This document shows positions 1 through 8,654 of a stretch of DNA of 38,992 bases, piece by piece (position 1 is the stretch's first letter; every line of letters starts with the position of its first letter). The notes beneath the pieces are model-generated. The model did no database searches, was not told the DNA's origin, and was given only the letters and a program-made list of their open reading frames with translations. Location of the stretch: positions 1 to 38,992 of the forward strand of contig CAJUFA010000030.1 of the NCBI GenBank assembly GCA_910585725.1. The letters run 5' to 3'. Origin of the DNA: an uncultured Dorea sp. (lineage in GTDB: Bacteria > Bacillota > Clostridia > Lachnospirales > Lachnospiraceae). The position numbers were made by a program, and so were the translations under genes.

Positions 1-71
1 GAACCCTCGCGCCGGTCACCCGACCTACACCCTTAGCAGGGGCGCCTCTTCAGCCTCTTGAGTATTTCTCC
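1..71 (-). tRNA. tRNA-Ser (anticodon GCT), 3' part cut off by the window edge
   Basis: Read on the minus strand from base 71, the sequence begins GGAGAAATACTC, the usual start of a serine tRNA. It continues through the D arm and an anticodon stem CGCCC/GGGTG closing a 7-base loop CTGCTAA, which places GCT as the anticodon (reads AGC/AGT serine codons). A long variable arm, typical of class II tRNAs, follows. The window ends inside the T arm at GAGGGTTC, so roughly the last 18 bases, including the 3' acceptor strand, lie outside. A consensus promoter sits just upstream. The identity is firm; only the missing end prevents full certainty. Confidence 0.9.
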
Positions 72-82
72 AAGCGATATTC

Positions 83-111
83 ATTATACTAAACCTTTTA
101 ACCATTGTCAA
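83..111 (-). promoter_or_regulatory. Consensus sigma-A promoter of the tRNA-Ser gene
   Basis: On the minus strand TTGACA (111-106) and TATAAT (88-83) are separated by 17 bases, a perfect match to the vegetative consensus. The -10 box lies 11 bases before the tRNA 5' end. The -35 box overlaps the TGA stop codon of the upstream acyltransferase gene, so the two transcription units are packed end to end. Confidence 0.85.
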
Positions 112-851
112 TTACTTTTTTCGATTCTTATTTCGTTTCCTGGTTCGTTCTCCTTTATCTTCTTTTCGATCCTTTCTTTTACCAGCGCCGCGATCTCTTT
201 CGTTTTCATCTCTTTATAATCCTCATAATAAAGAGGTTCCAAGAAATGAACCTGTACCGTAACCGGATCAACCTTCTCTATATCGAATGGCTTGAATGCA
301 TCAATCAACGCTACCGGAACAATCGGACACTTCGCCTTTGTAGCCGCTTTAAAACTTCCTCCTTTAAAATCCTGCACCTCGTTTCCTTCTTTAGAACGAG
401 TTCCTTCCGCAAAGATAACATAATTCCTTCCGCTCATGACCTCTTTTGATACATCCGAGATTACCTTCATAGCCTGTCTTACATCATCTCTATCCAGAGT
501 GTATACTTTCATACACGCAAATACCTGTTTCAGGAATTGGATATGTTCCACTTCCTTTTTTGCCACAACAGAAAAGGGTCTCGGACAAGCCTCCAGAATT
601 GCCAGGACATCAAACAACCCCTGATGATTTGGAAAGAACATGAATCCGTTCTCAGACGGTATATTCTCCTGTCCATGCACATCAATAGTTACTTTTCCCC
701 CTTTATTGGCCCGACGGACAATAAATGCCAGCATCTTATAATGTTCTTCTTCTGTATATTTGTCTACATGCGACGCATGATAACATAAACGTACCCACAT
801 AATTGGAACCAGAATAAAATTTCGCATCACCATATATAATATCCGTTTCAT
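108..851 (-). CDS. plsC: 1-acyl-sn-glycerol-3-phosphate acyltransferase (PlsC family)
   Basis: The 247-residue product has the acyltransferase signature NHQGLFD at residues 75-81 (HX4D: His76, Asp81 as the catalytic pair) and EGTRS at 149-153, which binds the glycerol-phosphate. A hydrophobic N-terminal stretch (about 4-25) suggests membrane association. In this family the enzyme transfers a fatty acyl group to position 2 of lysophosphatidate, giving phosphatidate for membrane lipid synthesis. Length is normal for bacterial PlsC. A short AAGGA lies directly upstream of the ATG. Its stop codon overlaps the -35 box of the downstream tRNA-Ser promoter. Substrate preference cannot be read from the sequence. 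Confidence 0.92.
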   Translation of the reverse strand: MKRILYMVMRNFILVPIMWVRLCYHASHVDKYTEEEHYKMLAFIVRRANKGGKVTIDVHGQENIPSENGFMFFPNHQGLFDVLAILEACPRPFSVVAKKEVEHIQFLKQVFACMKVYTLDRDDVRQAMKVISDVSKEVMSGRNYVIFAEGTRSKEGNEVQDFKGGSFKAATKAKCPIVPVALIDAFKPFDIEKVDPVTVQVHFLEPLYYEDYKEMKTKEIAALVKERIEKKIKENEPGNEIRIEKSN

Positions 852-971
852 AAGTCCTTCATCCCTCTTGCCTTAATCTTTTGCCTGCGACAGACTATCT
901 GAAATCTTATTTTACCACATATGGATAATTTTATAAACCGAAATTTTATTTCTGATTCCATTTAATATAGG

Positions 972-2537
972 CTACCGTGAATAATTCGAATTTATATCGT
1001 CCTTATGTTCTTCGATATATCTCTCTGCGGCCAGTTTCGCCCTGATTCTCGAGTAATTGGCTTTTCTGAAAAAGATTCCTTCGTTATTTTCTGATATATA
1101 AAGAAAATAATTATACATACTCTGCTGTATGAATCCATTGTCTACAGAAGCCCACTCCTCATCATTAAAGTCTATCTTTGCAAGCTCCGGCGCAGCGTCG
1201 ATCGAAGAAACTTCATACATAAGATAGTAGAAATCCGCATCACTTGTACCCTTCCACCGGGCAATATCATATTTTGCTACAATCACATCCGGCCTTGAGA
1301 ATGAGAATCCTATATACATAACTCCAACCACAGCCACAATATAGTGAAACAACGGAAATCTTTTCTTATAGATACTCACAACCATCCCCGCTATGATCAA
1401 TGCCAGTACAATCAAAAACCACAATACCAGAACCCGAAGAAATGTAAGATAATATTCGCCTACATACATCATCATCCTATATCCCGAAGACAATATCATC
1501 ACGAAAGTACAACCGCATATAACCGTAAGAATCACCTTCAGAACCACATTTTCCCGGAAAAGATACATACACAATAATATCATAATAAAGTTAATCACAC
1601 TGACAAACAATAATTCCCAGAAGCCGCTCCTTGCATACTCTGCGTACGTCACCTGCTCCGGAAGCCCTATACGCATTCCTATGAACAAATACATGATCTG
1701 TATAGCACAGTAAATTAAATAAATCAAACTGATAATACTTGTAAACGTAATTCCTATAATGGGATCAAAATTTCTAGGAGACAATCTTCCTCCCGGATAT
1801 TCCCCCGGACCATTCCCCTTCGCCGTAATGTCGACGCCTTCGTTATACTGATTCAGATTATACCTGCACAGGGCAATAAAGAAAGAGTATGGCAGAGTAA
1901 AACCTAATATAAAAGTCAGATTGATCCAGAATAAAGAAGCAAAATTAATATGCTCTAATATCTTTCCAAAAAGTTTAGAAAATATAATATCAGATCTTAG
2001 AAGCAGCGGAAGCGTAATACACAAAACTGCCATCGCCGCAATAAATCCTATTACTACTGCAATCAGCGTATTATTCTTTCTGTTATCCTTATTCTTACTG
2101 AAGAACCATCCTCCATGCCAGTAGATATAAGGCACAGACTGAATCGTTGTCCCCACCAATATAAATATTCTCTTCAGATATGCCGGAAAATTCCACACAT
2201 AATCATTATAAAACTGATGAATCATAAAAACCATGAACAACAGAAGAATACCGACTATATTAAAGATATGCAAAAAAACCGAAGTGGTAAAAGCCGATGA
2301 AATACCAAGCAGTATCATGCCGGCCATATAAGGGAGAGAATGTTTCATAATCTTATAGTTAATCTTTTTCATAAATAGTATCGCAAATACAATCGTTACG
2401 CCTATACAGACAGGAAATGTTATTCCTGAAAGATTCTTGTACAAGCAAAATGTAAAGATCAATCCATAGACTAAGCTTAAACCTCCGAAATATTTATAAT
2501 TATCACGTATCTTGATGATTAACATATTTTCTTTCAT
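972..2537 (-). CDS. DUF4173/DUF4153-type multi-pass membrane protein
   Basis: A 521-residue, strongly hydrophobic protein with about a dozen predicted membrane segments between residues 17 and 430, followed by a soluble, acidic C-terminal tail of about 90 residues. The middle part, with a WHGGWFF stretch near residue 140 and a proline/glycine-rich loop around 240-255, resembles the DUF4173 family, whose function is unknown. The ATG has a GGAGG site 10 bases upstream. It lies downstream of the XRE/DUF2975 pair on the same strand with a 78-base gap, so it may share their transcript. I cannot assign a reaction or transported substrate. Confidence 0.7.
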   Translation of the reverse strand: MKENMLIIKIRDNYKYFGGLSLVYGLIFTFCLYKNLSGITFPVCIGVTIVFAILFMKKINYKIMKHSLPYMAGMILLGISSAFTTSVFLHIFNIVGILLLFMVFMIHQFYNDYVWNFPAYLKRIFILVGTTIQSVPYIYWHGGWFFSKNKDNRKNNTLIAVVIGFIAAMAVLCITLPLLLRSDIIFSKLFGKILEHINFASLFWINLTFILGFTLPYSFFIALCRYNLNQYNEGVDITAKGNGPGEYPGGRLSPRNFDPIIGITFTSIISLIYLIYCAIQIMYLFIGMRIGLPEQVTYAEYARSGFWELLFVSVINFIMILLCMYLFRENVVLKVILTVICGCTFVMILSSGYRMMMYVGEYYLTFLRVLVLWFLIVLALIIAGMVVSIYKKRFPLFHYIVAVVGVMYIGFSFSRPDVIVAKYDIARWKGTSDADFYYLMYEVSSIDAAPELAKIDFNDEEWASVDNGFIQQSMYNYFLYISENNEGIFFRKANYSRIRAKLAAERYIEEHKDDINSNYSR

Positions 2538-2615
2538 AAAAATGCCGCCTCCAATATCTAAATTAAATTCACGTTCATCCTATCTTTCACTCTCACATAT
2601 ATCAACAATAATCTG

Positions 2616-2825
2616 TTACTTATCCGACTCATATTCCATAATATCCCCCGGCTGACATTCTAACTCCCTGCATATCGCTTCTAGTGTAGAAAATCTGATT
2701 GCTTTTGCTCTATTATTCTTCAAAACAGACAAATTCGCCGGGGTTATATCTATCTTCCCTGCAAGCTCCGTAAGTCCGATCTTCCGCCGCGCCATCATTA
2801 CGTCAATATTAATCTTTATCCCCAC
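2616..2825 (-). CDS. Small XRE/Cro-type helix-turn-helix regulator
   Basis: The 69-residue protein is almost entirely one HTH_3 DNA-binding domain: GLTELAGKIDITPANLSVLKN (17-37) forms the two helices of the HTH, and the C-terminal half contains CRELECQPGDIMEY, the typical end of YozG-like regulators. The start is GTG at 2825, preceded by GGGAGGTG at good spacing; no in-frame ATG upstream fits. Its gene begins 12 bases after the DUF2975 stop codon, an arrangement repeatedly seen for this pair. It probably represses or modulates its own operon, perhaps through the dyad at 3363-3377. Confidence 0.88.
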   Translation of the reverse strand: MGIKINIDVMMARRKIGLTELAGKIDITPANLSVLKNNRAKAIRFSTLEAICRELECQPGDIMEYESDK

Positions 2826-2837
2826 GATATCACCTCC

Positions 2838-3287
2838 CTATATCGTCAGATCGTTCTCTTCTTTATAATTCACTGCTTCAGCAAATACATGGGCCAGTAC
2901 TTCGCAAAACAAAGCGGCGATAAAGAATACGAGAACGATCACTCCTGTAGCGGGAGTCGGCAGGACACAGAGCTTGATCACAAACATGACTACGATACAG
3001 AGACTTAACACCGCCATAGTATTCAGGCTTTTGACATTCTCATATACAAAACAAGATTCCTGTATCACAGTCTTCATCATCTTACGCAGCTGACCGATAA
3101 TCAGTATTCCGAATATTCCCGACGTTCCGAATACTGCAAGCATAAAAAAGAAATATTCGTTGATAATACCAGAATAATATTTCCCAAGAAACTTTAAACT
3201 TAACGGAAGTGTAAGAAATACTACAAAACCACTGTAAAGCATAATATCCAGGAAAATCTTTGTAAATCTTATCAGACGTTGGTTCAT
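2838..3287 (-). CDS. DUF2975 family membrane protein
   Basis: A 149-residue protein with four hydrophobic segments (about residues 13-33, 42-63, 88-110 and 116-136) separated by short loops. This layout and the immediately downstream small XRE regulator gene match the DUF2975 family. The molecular role of the family is not known; by analogy with other membrane-protein/XRE pairs the membrane protein may influence the regulator. The ATG follows an AAAAAGGATG stretch. Promoter and a possible operator are visible upstream (3326-3377). Confidence 0.8.
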   Translation of the reverse strand: MNQRLIRFTKIFLDIMLYSGFVVFLTLPLSLKFLGKYYSGIINEYFFFMLAVFGTSGIFGILIIGQLRKMMKTVIQESCFVYENVKSLNTMAVLSLCIVVMFVIKLCVLPTPATGVIVLVFFIAALFCEVLAHVFAEAVNYKEENDLTI

Positions 3288-3325
3288 AATCTATTCACAT
3301 CCTTTTTGTTTCCTTTATAAAATTT

Positions 3326-3377
3326 ACTATACCACTTTTATTATTGATTTTCAATATTTTTTTATCGTTTTTCGATA
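3326..3377 (-). promoter_or_regulatory. Promoter and dyad operator of the DUF2975-XRE operon
   Basis: On the minus strand TTGAAA (3354-3349) and TATAGT (3331-3326) are 17 bases apart. Just upstream of the -35 box is an inverted repeat TATCG-N5-CGATA (3363-3377), a size and position suitable for a small XRE dimer. Binding by the encoded XRE protein is inference. Confidence 0.6.
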
Positions 3378-3501
3378 CATTTTTTAATAGAAAATAGATA
3401 ATAAAGTTTCCCGGTTGAAAATCATGATAATTCTTCCAATCTCATCAATATTGAGATACAATGAACAGAGAATAAAAAGCAATATTTAGGAGGTTTTCAC
3501 T

Positions 3502-3957
3502 ATGACTACAAATATCAATATGGATCAGCTCAGACAAGACGCTGTTGACATCTTCCATCAGGGATTTGCCTGCTCAGAATCCGTAATCTATGCAATCCGT
3601 AAGAATTTTGAATCAGACATGCCCGACGACGCAATCGCCATGAGTTCCGGATTTCCATGGGGTCTTGGAGGCGGCGGATGTATCTGCGGCGCTTTGGCAG
3701 GAGGAACCATGTGCATCGGATATTTCTTTGGACGGAAGGTTCCAGGCGATCCAAAAAATGTAAGATGCTTTGAACTTACCAATGAACTTCACGATTATTT
3801 CAAAGAAACCTGCGGGGGAACATGCTGCCGTGTGCTTACCAGAGGCATGGAAAAGGATTCCCCAGAGAGAAAAGCCCGGTGTACACAATTCGTATCAGAT
3901 ACGGTTGTGAAAACAGCAGAAATCATTCTTCGTGAACTTGAGAAAGATAAATTGTAG
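3502..3957 (+). CDS. C_GCAxxG_C_C family protein (putative redox protein)
   Basis: The 151-residue protein carries the cysteine pattern that names the family: Cys24 in FACSES, then CICGALAGG at 60-68 within a glycine-rich loop, Cys71, and a later cluster in ETCGGTCC near residues 107-114. Such proteins are thought to take part in electron transfer or metal/cluster binding, but no reaction is established. It is probably cytoplasmic, since no signal or membrane helix is seen. AGGAGG lies 8 bases before the ATG. It stands alone between the DUF2975 promoter and gyrA, and converges on gyrA with a shared terminator. Confidence 0.85.
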   Translation: MTTNINMDQLRQDAVDIFHQGFACSESVIYAIRKNFESDMPDDAIAMSSGFPWGLGGGGCICGALAGGTMCIGYFFGRKVPGDPKNVRCFELTNELHDYFKETCGGTCCRVLTRGMEKDSPERKARCTQFVSDTVVKTAEIILRELEKDKL

Positions 3958-4013
3958 AAACCTATAAATTATATAACTTTTTATAAATTATAAAACTTCT
4001 TATCTTCCATGAA

Positions 4014-4060
4014 TAATAAAAGGTTGCCAAAAACGATCCGTTTCCTGACAACCTTTTTAT
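4014..4060. terminator. Bidirectional terminator between the C_GCAxxG gene and gyrA
   Basis: AATAAAAGGTTG (from 4015) and CAACCTTTTTATT (4049-4061) form an inverted repeat flanked by A-rich sequence on the left and T-rich on the right, so it can end transcription on both strands. It sits exactly between the two converging genes. Confidence 0.75.
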
Positions 4061-4062
4061 TA

Positions 4063-6630
4063 TTACTTATCTTCTTCTATGTTTTCCTCTGGTTCATGAT
4101 TTTCAGTGAACCCCTCTTCCGGCATATCTGAAGGATTTTCCATAGGATGACCATTCTCGACAAAATTATCTTCCTCATTGTCTTCTTCATCGCCCTTTCT
4201 TACTTTGGCGATGCTTGCCACGATATCCCCTTCTTTGAGATCAATAAGTTTCACTCCGGATGTGACACGTCCAAGTACGGATATTCCGGAACACTTCATA
4301 CGGATCACGATTCCCTCGGTATTGATAATCATGATCTCGTCGTCCTCATTCACGGCCTTAATACCGACGACATTACCCGTCTTCTCCGTGATCTTATAAC
4401 ATTTGATTCCTTTACCGCCACGATTCTGACAGTTGAATTCCTCTATAGAAGTACGTTTTCCCATTCCCTTTTCAGATACGATCAGAAGTTCACTTCCCTG
4501 GGAACTGAGCTGCATACCGATAACTTCGTCCCTGTCGGTAAGATTCATTCCCCGGACACCCATGGAAGTCCTTCCTGTAGGTCTTACATCCTTCTCGTCG
4601 AAACGTATACACTGTCCATACTTTGTAACAAGGAACACTTCCTGGTCGCTGTTCGTGTATTTCACCTCAATCAATTCATCCTCTTCCCGAAGCGTAATTG
4701 CCGCCAGACCTGTCTTCCTTACAAATGCATAATCCTTAATAGGGGTCTTCTTCACCAGCCCCTTCTTCGTTGCCATAAAGAGATACTCTCCGTCTCTGTA
4801 TTCATCGATAGGGATCACTGCGCTGATCTTCTCTCCCGGCATTAACTGAAGCAGATTCACAATAGCTGTTCCCCTGGATGTGCGGCTTGCTTCCGGGATC
4901 TCGTACCCCTTCAGACGATACACTCGTCCTGTATTGGTAAAGAACATGATATAGTGATGCGTATGCGTCATAAACAACTCTTCCATATAATCCTCTTCCA
5001 GAGTCTGCATTCCTTTAATACCCTTTCCTCCGCGGTTCTGCGACTTGAAAGTATCATTTGACATACGCTTAATATAACCTAATTTTGTCAATGTGATAAC
5101 AACGTCCTCCTTAGGAATAAGATCTTCCATGGATATATCAAATTCATCGAATCCGATAGACGTCCTTCTCTCATCACCGTATTTATCCCGAATGACTATA
5201 ATCTCTTCCCTGATCACCCCAAGAAGCAGCTTTCTGTCTGCAAGAATGGCTTTCAATCGGCTGATCTGTTCCATCAGCTCGTTGTATTCTTTCTCAAGCT
5301 TTTCTCTTTCCAGACCTGTCAGGGCACGCAGACGCATATCTACAATCGCCTGTGCCTGCACGTCTGTCAGGGCAAATCTTTCTATTAACTCGTTTTTAGC
5401 GATCTGTACTGTCTGCGAACTTCTGATAATATGGATCACTTCGTCGATATTATCAAGAGCAATCAGCAATCCCTCTAAGATATGCGCTCTTTCCTGGGCT
5501 TTATTCAGCTCATATTGAGTCCTCCGTGTGACAACCTCTTCTTGATGATTCAGATAGTGATTCAGCATCTCAAGAAGATTCATGACTTTCGGCTGATTAT
5601 TCACCAACGCAAGCATATTCACACCGAAAGTATCCTGAAGCTGCGTATGTTTATATAACTGATTCAGGATAACATTCGCATTAACATCCCTTCTCAGCTC
5701 TATGACTACCCTCATACCTTCACGGTTGGACTGATCGCTCAATTCCGTGATACCTTCAATCTTCTTATCCCTCACCAGCTCGGCGATCTTCTCAATCAGC
5801 CTTGCCTTATTTACCATATAGGGAAGTTCCGTCACGATAATCCTGCTCTTTCCGTTCGGCATAGATTCAATGTCCGTAACCGCACGCACCCGGATCTTTC
5901 CCCGACCTGTACGGTAGGCCTCTTCTATTCCTCTGGTTCCAAGGATCATTCCCCCCGTCGGAAAGTCCGGCCCCTTGATAATCTGAAGAATATCTTCGAT
6001 CGTAGTACCGTCTTTCTCTTCAATCTGGTCGTCGATGATCCTGACCACTGCGTTGATGGTCTCCTTCAGATTATGAGGCGGAATATTGGTCGCCATACCT
6101 ACGGCGATACCCGTCGTGCCGTTAACCAGAAGATTTGGAAATCTTGAGGGCAATACGGTCGGCTCCTTCTCCGTCTCGTCAAAGTTCGGTACAAAATCAA
6201 CCGTATTCTTGTTGATATCAGCCGTAAGCTCCATGGAAATCTTACTCAGTCTGGCCTCTGTATAACGCATGGCGGCAGCGCCGTCCCCGTCTACCGAACC
6301 AAAGTTCCCATGACCGTCCACTAACGGATATCTGGTGGACCACTCCTGCGCCATATTAACCAAAGCTCCGTAGATAGAGCTGTCTCCATGGGGATGATAT
6401 TTACCCATGGTATCGCCGACGATACGGGCGCACTTCCTGTGCGGCTTATCCGGACCGTTGTTCAGCTCGATCATAGAATAAAGAATCCTTCTCTGCACCG
6501 GCTTCAACCCGTCCCTCACATCCGGCAAAGCACGGGAAGCAATAACGCTCATGGCATAATCTATATAGGAATTCTCCATTGTCTTCTTCAAATCTACTTC
6601 ATGGACTTTATCAAATATATTATCTTCCAT
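4063..6630 (-). CDS. gyrA: DNA gyrase subunit A
   Basis: The 855-residue protein is the breakage-reunion subunit of gyrase, the ATP-driven enzyme that introduces negative supercoils. The N-terminal winged-helix region is followed by the catalytic tyrosine in AAAMRYTEAR (Tyr123, equivalent to E. coli Tyr122). The coiled-coil region comes next, then C-terminal beta-pinwheel repeats including a GyrA box, QNRGGKG, near 530-540, and a very acidic tail (about the last 45 residues). In the quinolone-resistance region the motif HGDSSIYG has Ser84 at the E. coli Ser83 position but Gly88 where E. coli has Asp87. No clear Shine-Dalgarno precedes this ATG; a 19-codon leader frame ends 4 bases upstream. 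It follows gyrB in the dnaA-to-gyrA block. Confidence 0.98.
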   Translation of the reverse strand: MEDNIFDKVHEVDLKKTMENSYIDYAMSVIASRALPDVRDGLKPVQRRILYSMIELNNGPDKPHRKCARIVGDTMGKYHPHGDSSIYGALVNMAQEWSTRYPLVDGHGNFGSVDGDGAAAMRYTEARLSKISMELTADINKNTVDFVPNFDETEKEPTVLPSRFPNLLVNGTTGIAVGMATNIPPHNLKETINAVVRIIDDQIEEKDGTTIEDILQIIKGPDFPTGGMILGTRGIEEAYRTGRGKIRVRAVTDIESMPNGKSRIIVTELPYMVNKARLIEKIAELVRDKKIEGITELSDQSNREGMRVVIELRRDVNANVILNQLYKHTQLQDTFGVNMLALVNNQPKVMNLLEMLNHYLNHQEEVVTRRTQYELNKAQERAHILEGLLIALDNIDEVIHIIRSSQTVQIAKNELIERFALTDVQAQAIVDMRLRALTGLEREKLEKEYNELMEQISRLKAILADRKLLLGVIREEIIVIRDKYGDERRTSIGFDEFDISMEDLIPKEDVVITLTKLGYIKRMSNDTFKSQNRGGKGIKGMQTLEEDYMEELFMTHTHHYIMFFTNTGRVYRLKGYEIPEASRTSRGTAIVNLLQLMPGEKISAVIPIDEYRDGEYLFMATKKGLVKKTPIKDYAFVRKTGLAAITLREEDELIEVKYTNSDQEVFLVTKYGQCIRFDEKDVRPTGRTSMGVRGMNLTDRDEVIGMQLSSQGSELLIVSEKGMGKRTSIEEFNCQNRGGKGIKCYKITEKTGNVVGIKAVNEDDEIMIINTEGIVIRMKCSGISVLGRVTSGVKLIDLKEGDIVASIAKVRKGDEEDNEEDNFVENGHPMENPSDMPEEGFTENHEPEENIEEDK

Positions 6631-6634
6631 AATT

Positions 6635-6694
6635 TTACAGGAACCAGATAACCTGTATCCGGTCGTCCCCCTCTTCTCCTTTCCGCAGAAGCAT
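6635..6694 (-). CDS. Possible 19-codon leader peptide coupled to gyrA
   Basis: In the 79-base gap between gyrB and gyrA an ATG (6694-6692) behind AAAAGGAT opens a frame MLLRKGEEGDDRIQVIWFL that ends with TAA at 6637-6635, four bases before the gyrA ATG. gyrA itself has no visible Shine-Dalgarno, and the region where one is expected is part of an inverted repeat TACAGG-N10-CCTGTA (6636-6657). Translation of the short frame could open this structure and feed ribosomes to gyrA. This is an inference; the frame may be chance. Confidence 0.4.
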   Translation of the reverse strand: MLLRKGEEGDDRIQVIWFL

Positions 6695-6709
6695 TATCCT
6701 TTTCTGATA

Positions 6710-8644
6710 CTATATATCCAGATTCTTCACATACTTTGCGTTCTCTTCTATGAATTCACGCCTGGGTTCAACCTTATCCCCCATCAAAGTAGTAAAAGTA
6801 AGGTCAAGCTCGGACGTCGTCTCTTCATCCATCTTCACCCTCAGAAGAATCCTGTGTTCCGGGTCCATCGTCGTCTCCCAGAGCTGCTCCGCGTCCATCT
6901 CTCCAAGACCTTTATAGCGCTGGATCTTATTATTGCCGTCCCGGCCGACTTCTTTCAGGATTTCATCCAATTCTTCATCGCTGTACGCATACCACACCTT
7001 TTTGTTCTTCTCAAGCTTATACAGCGGAGGCTGCGCCAGATATACATATCCTTCTTTGATCAGGTCAGGCATAAAACGATAGAGAAACGTCAATAATAGA
7101 GTACTGATATGAGCGCCGTCCACATCGGCATCCGTCATGATAATAATCTTATGATACCGAAGTTTTGAAATATCAAAATCCTCATGGATCCCTGTACCGA
7201 ACGCTGTGATCATAGCTTTGATCTCGGCATTTCCGTATATCCTGTCAAGCCTTGCTTTCTCCACATTCAAAATCTTGCCGCGAAGAGGCAGAATTGCCTG
7301 GGTTGAACGGTCCCTTGCCGTCTTCGCAGAACCTCCCGCCGAATCTCCCTCCACGATATAAATCTCGCATTTACTCGGATCCTTATCTGAGCAGTCCGCC
7401 AGCTTACCCGGAAGAGACATGCCGTCCAACGCCGATTTCCGTCTGGTCAGTTCCCTTGCCTTCCTTGCGGCTTCCCTTGCGCGCTGCGCCATCACCGACT
7501 TCTCGATCGTAAGTTTCGCAACGGACGGATTCTGTTCCAGATAGATCTCAAGCTGTCTGCTCACTACGCTGTCTACGGCTCCTCTCGCCTCGCTGTTTCC
7601 AAGTTTCTGCTTCGTCTGCCCTTCAAACTGGGGGTCCTCGATCTTGACGCTGATAATCGCAGTCAATCCTTCCCGGATATCCTCCCCCGACAGGTTCTGC
7701 TCGTTATCTTTCAGAAGCTTATTCTTTCTTGCATAATCGTTAAAAGTCTTCGTCAGGGCATTACGGAAACCCACCACATGCGTTCCGCCCTCCGGAGTGG
7801 TAATATTATTTACGAATCCATAGGTATTATCACTGTAAGAATCATTATGCTGCATCGCCACTTCCACAGATACATTGTTGACCATCCCTTCACAGTAGAT
7901 AATATCTTCGTACAATGCAGTCTTGCTGCGATTCAGATAAGTAACAAATTCTTTGATACCGCCCTCATAGTGGAAAGTTCTTTCTGCCGCGCCGTCCTCA
8001 GGTCTCTCGTCCCTCAGGATAATCTTAAGCCCTCTGGTGAGGAACGCCATCTCGCGGAAACGCTGCTTGAGCATATCATAATCGAATACCGTCTCCTCAA
8101 AAATGGTATCGTCCGGCATAAACACAACCTTTGTTCCGGTCCGGTCTGCTTCACATTCCCCGATAACCCTCAGTTTTTCCACTACTTTTCCACGTTCATA
8201 CCGCTGTTTATACACTTTACCCTCATAGAATATCTCCACTTCAAGCCAATTAGAAAGGGCGTTTACAACAGAAGCCCCAACGCCGTGAAGTCCTCCGGAG
8301 ACTTTATATCCTCCGCCGCCGAACTTACCGCCGGCATGAAGAACCGTAAATACCACCTCCACCGCCGGAAGCCCTGCTTTATGGTTAATCCCCACAGGGA
8401 TACCCCTTCCGTTATCCTGAACCATTACAGAATTATCTTTATTGACCTTAACGAATATGGTATCGCAGAATCCTGCCAGCGCTTCATCCACTGAATTATC
8501 CACGATCTCATATACCAGATGATGAAGTCCTCTCGATGAAGTACTTCCAATATACATGCCAGGGCGCTTTCTTACCGCCTCGAGTCCTTCTAATATCTGA
8601 ATCTCGTCTGCACCATACTCATGCTGTACTTTCTCTGTACTCAT
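6710..8644 (-). CDS. gyrB: DNA gyrase subunit B
   Basis: The 644-residue ATPase subunit of gyrase. The GHKL ATP site is evident: EIVDNSVDEA (Asn50 binds Mg-ATP), DNGRGIP, and GGLHGVGASVVNALS. The transducer region follows, then the TOPRIM domain with EGDSAGG (near 430) and DADVDG, which chelates the metal ions used in DNA cleavage, and the C-terminal QRYKGLGEM. A start seven codons upstream would overlap recF; the ATG at 8644 is preferred because AGGAGG (8656-8651) lies 6 bases before it and overlaps the recF stop codon. It follows recF and precedes gyrA, so coordinated expression is expected. Confidence 0.98.
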   Translation of the reverse strand: MSTEKVQHEYGADEIQILEGLEAVRKRPGMYIGSTSSRGLHHLVYEIVDNSVDEALAGFCDTIFVKVNKDNSVMVQDNGRGIPVGINHKAGLPAVEVVFTVLHAGGKFGGGGYKVSGGLHGVGASVVNALSNWLEVEIFYEGKVYKQRYERGKVVEKLRVIGECEADRTGTKVVFMPDDTIFEETVFDYDMLKQRFREMAFLTRGLKIILRDERPEDGAAERTFHYEGGIKEFVTYLNRSKTALYEDIIYCEGMVNNVSVEVAMQHNDSYSDNTYGFVNNITTPEGGTHVVGFRNALTKTFNDYARKNKLLKDNEQNLSGEDIREGLTAIISVKIEDPQFEGQTKQKLGNSEARGAVDSVVSRQLEIYLEQNPSVAKLTIEKSVMAQRAREAARKARELTRRKSALDGMSLPGKLADCSDKDPSKCEIYIVEGDSAGGSAKTARDRSTQAILPLRGKILNVEKARLDRIYGNAEIKAMITAFGTGIHEDFDISKLRYHKIIIMTDADVDGAHISTLLLTFLYRFMPDLIKEGYVYLAQPPLYKLEKNKKVWYAYSDEELDEILKEVGRDGNNKIQRYKGLGEMDAEQLWETTMDPEHRILLRVKMDEETTSELDLTFTTLMGDKVEPRREFIEENAKYVKNLDI

Positions 8645-8654
8645 TCTTATCCTC

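Noticed and set aside
4147..4845. A 232-codon frame opposite gyrA, and similar long frames opposite gyrB, mnmG and dnaA
   Set aside because: They mirror strongly conserved genes on the other strand and lack ribosome sites and family resemblance.
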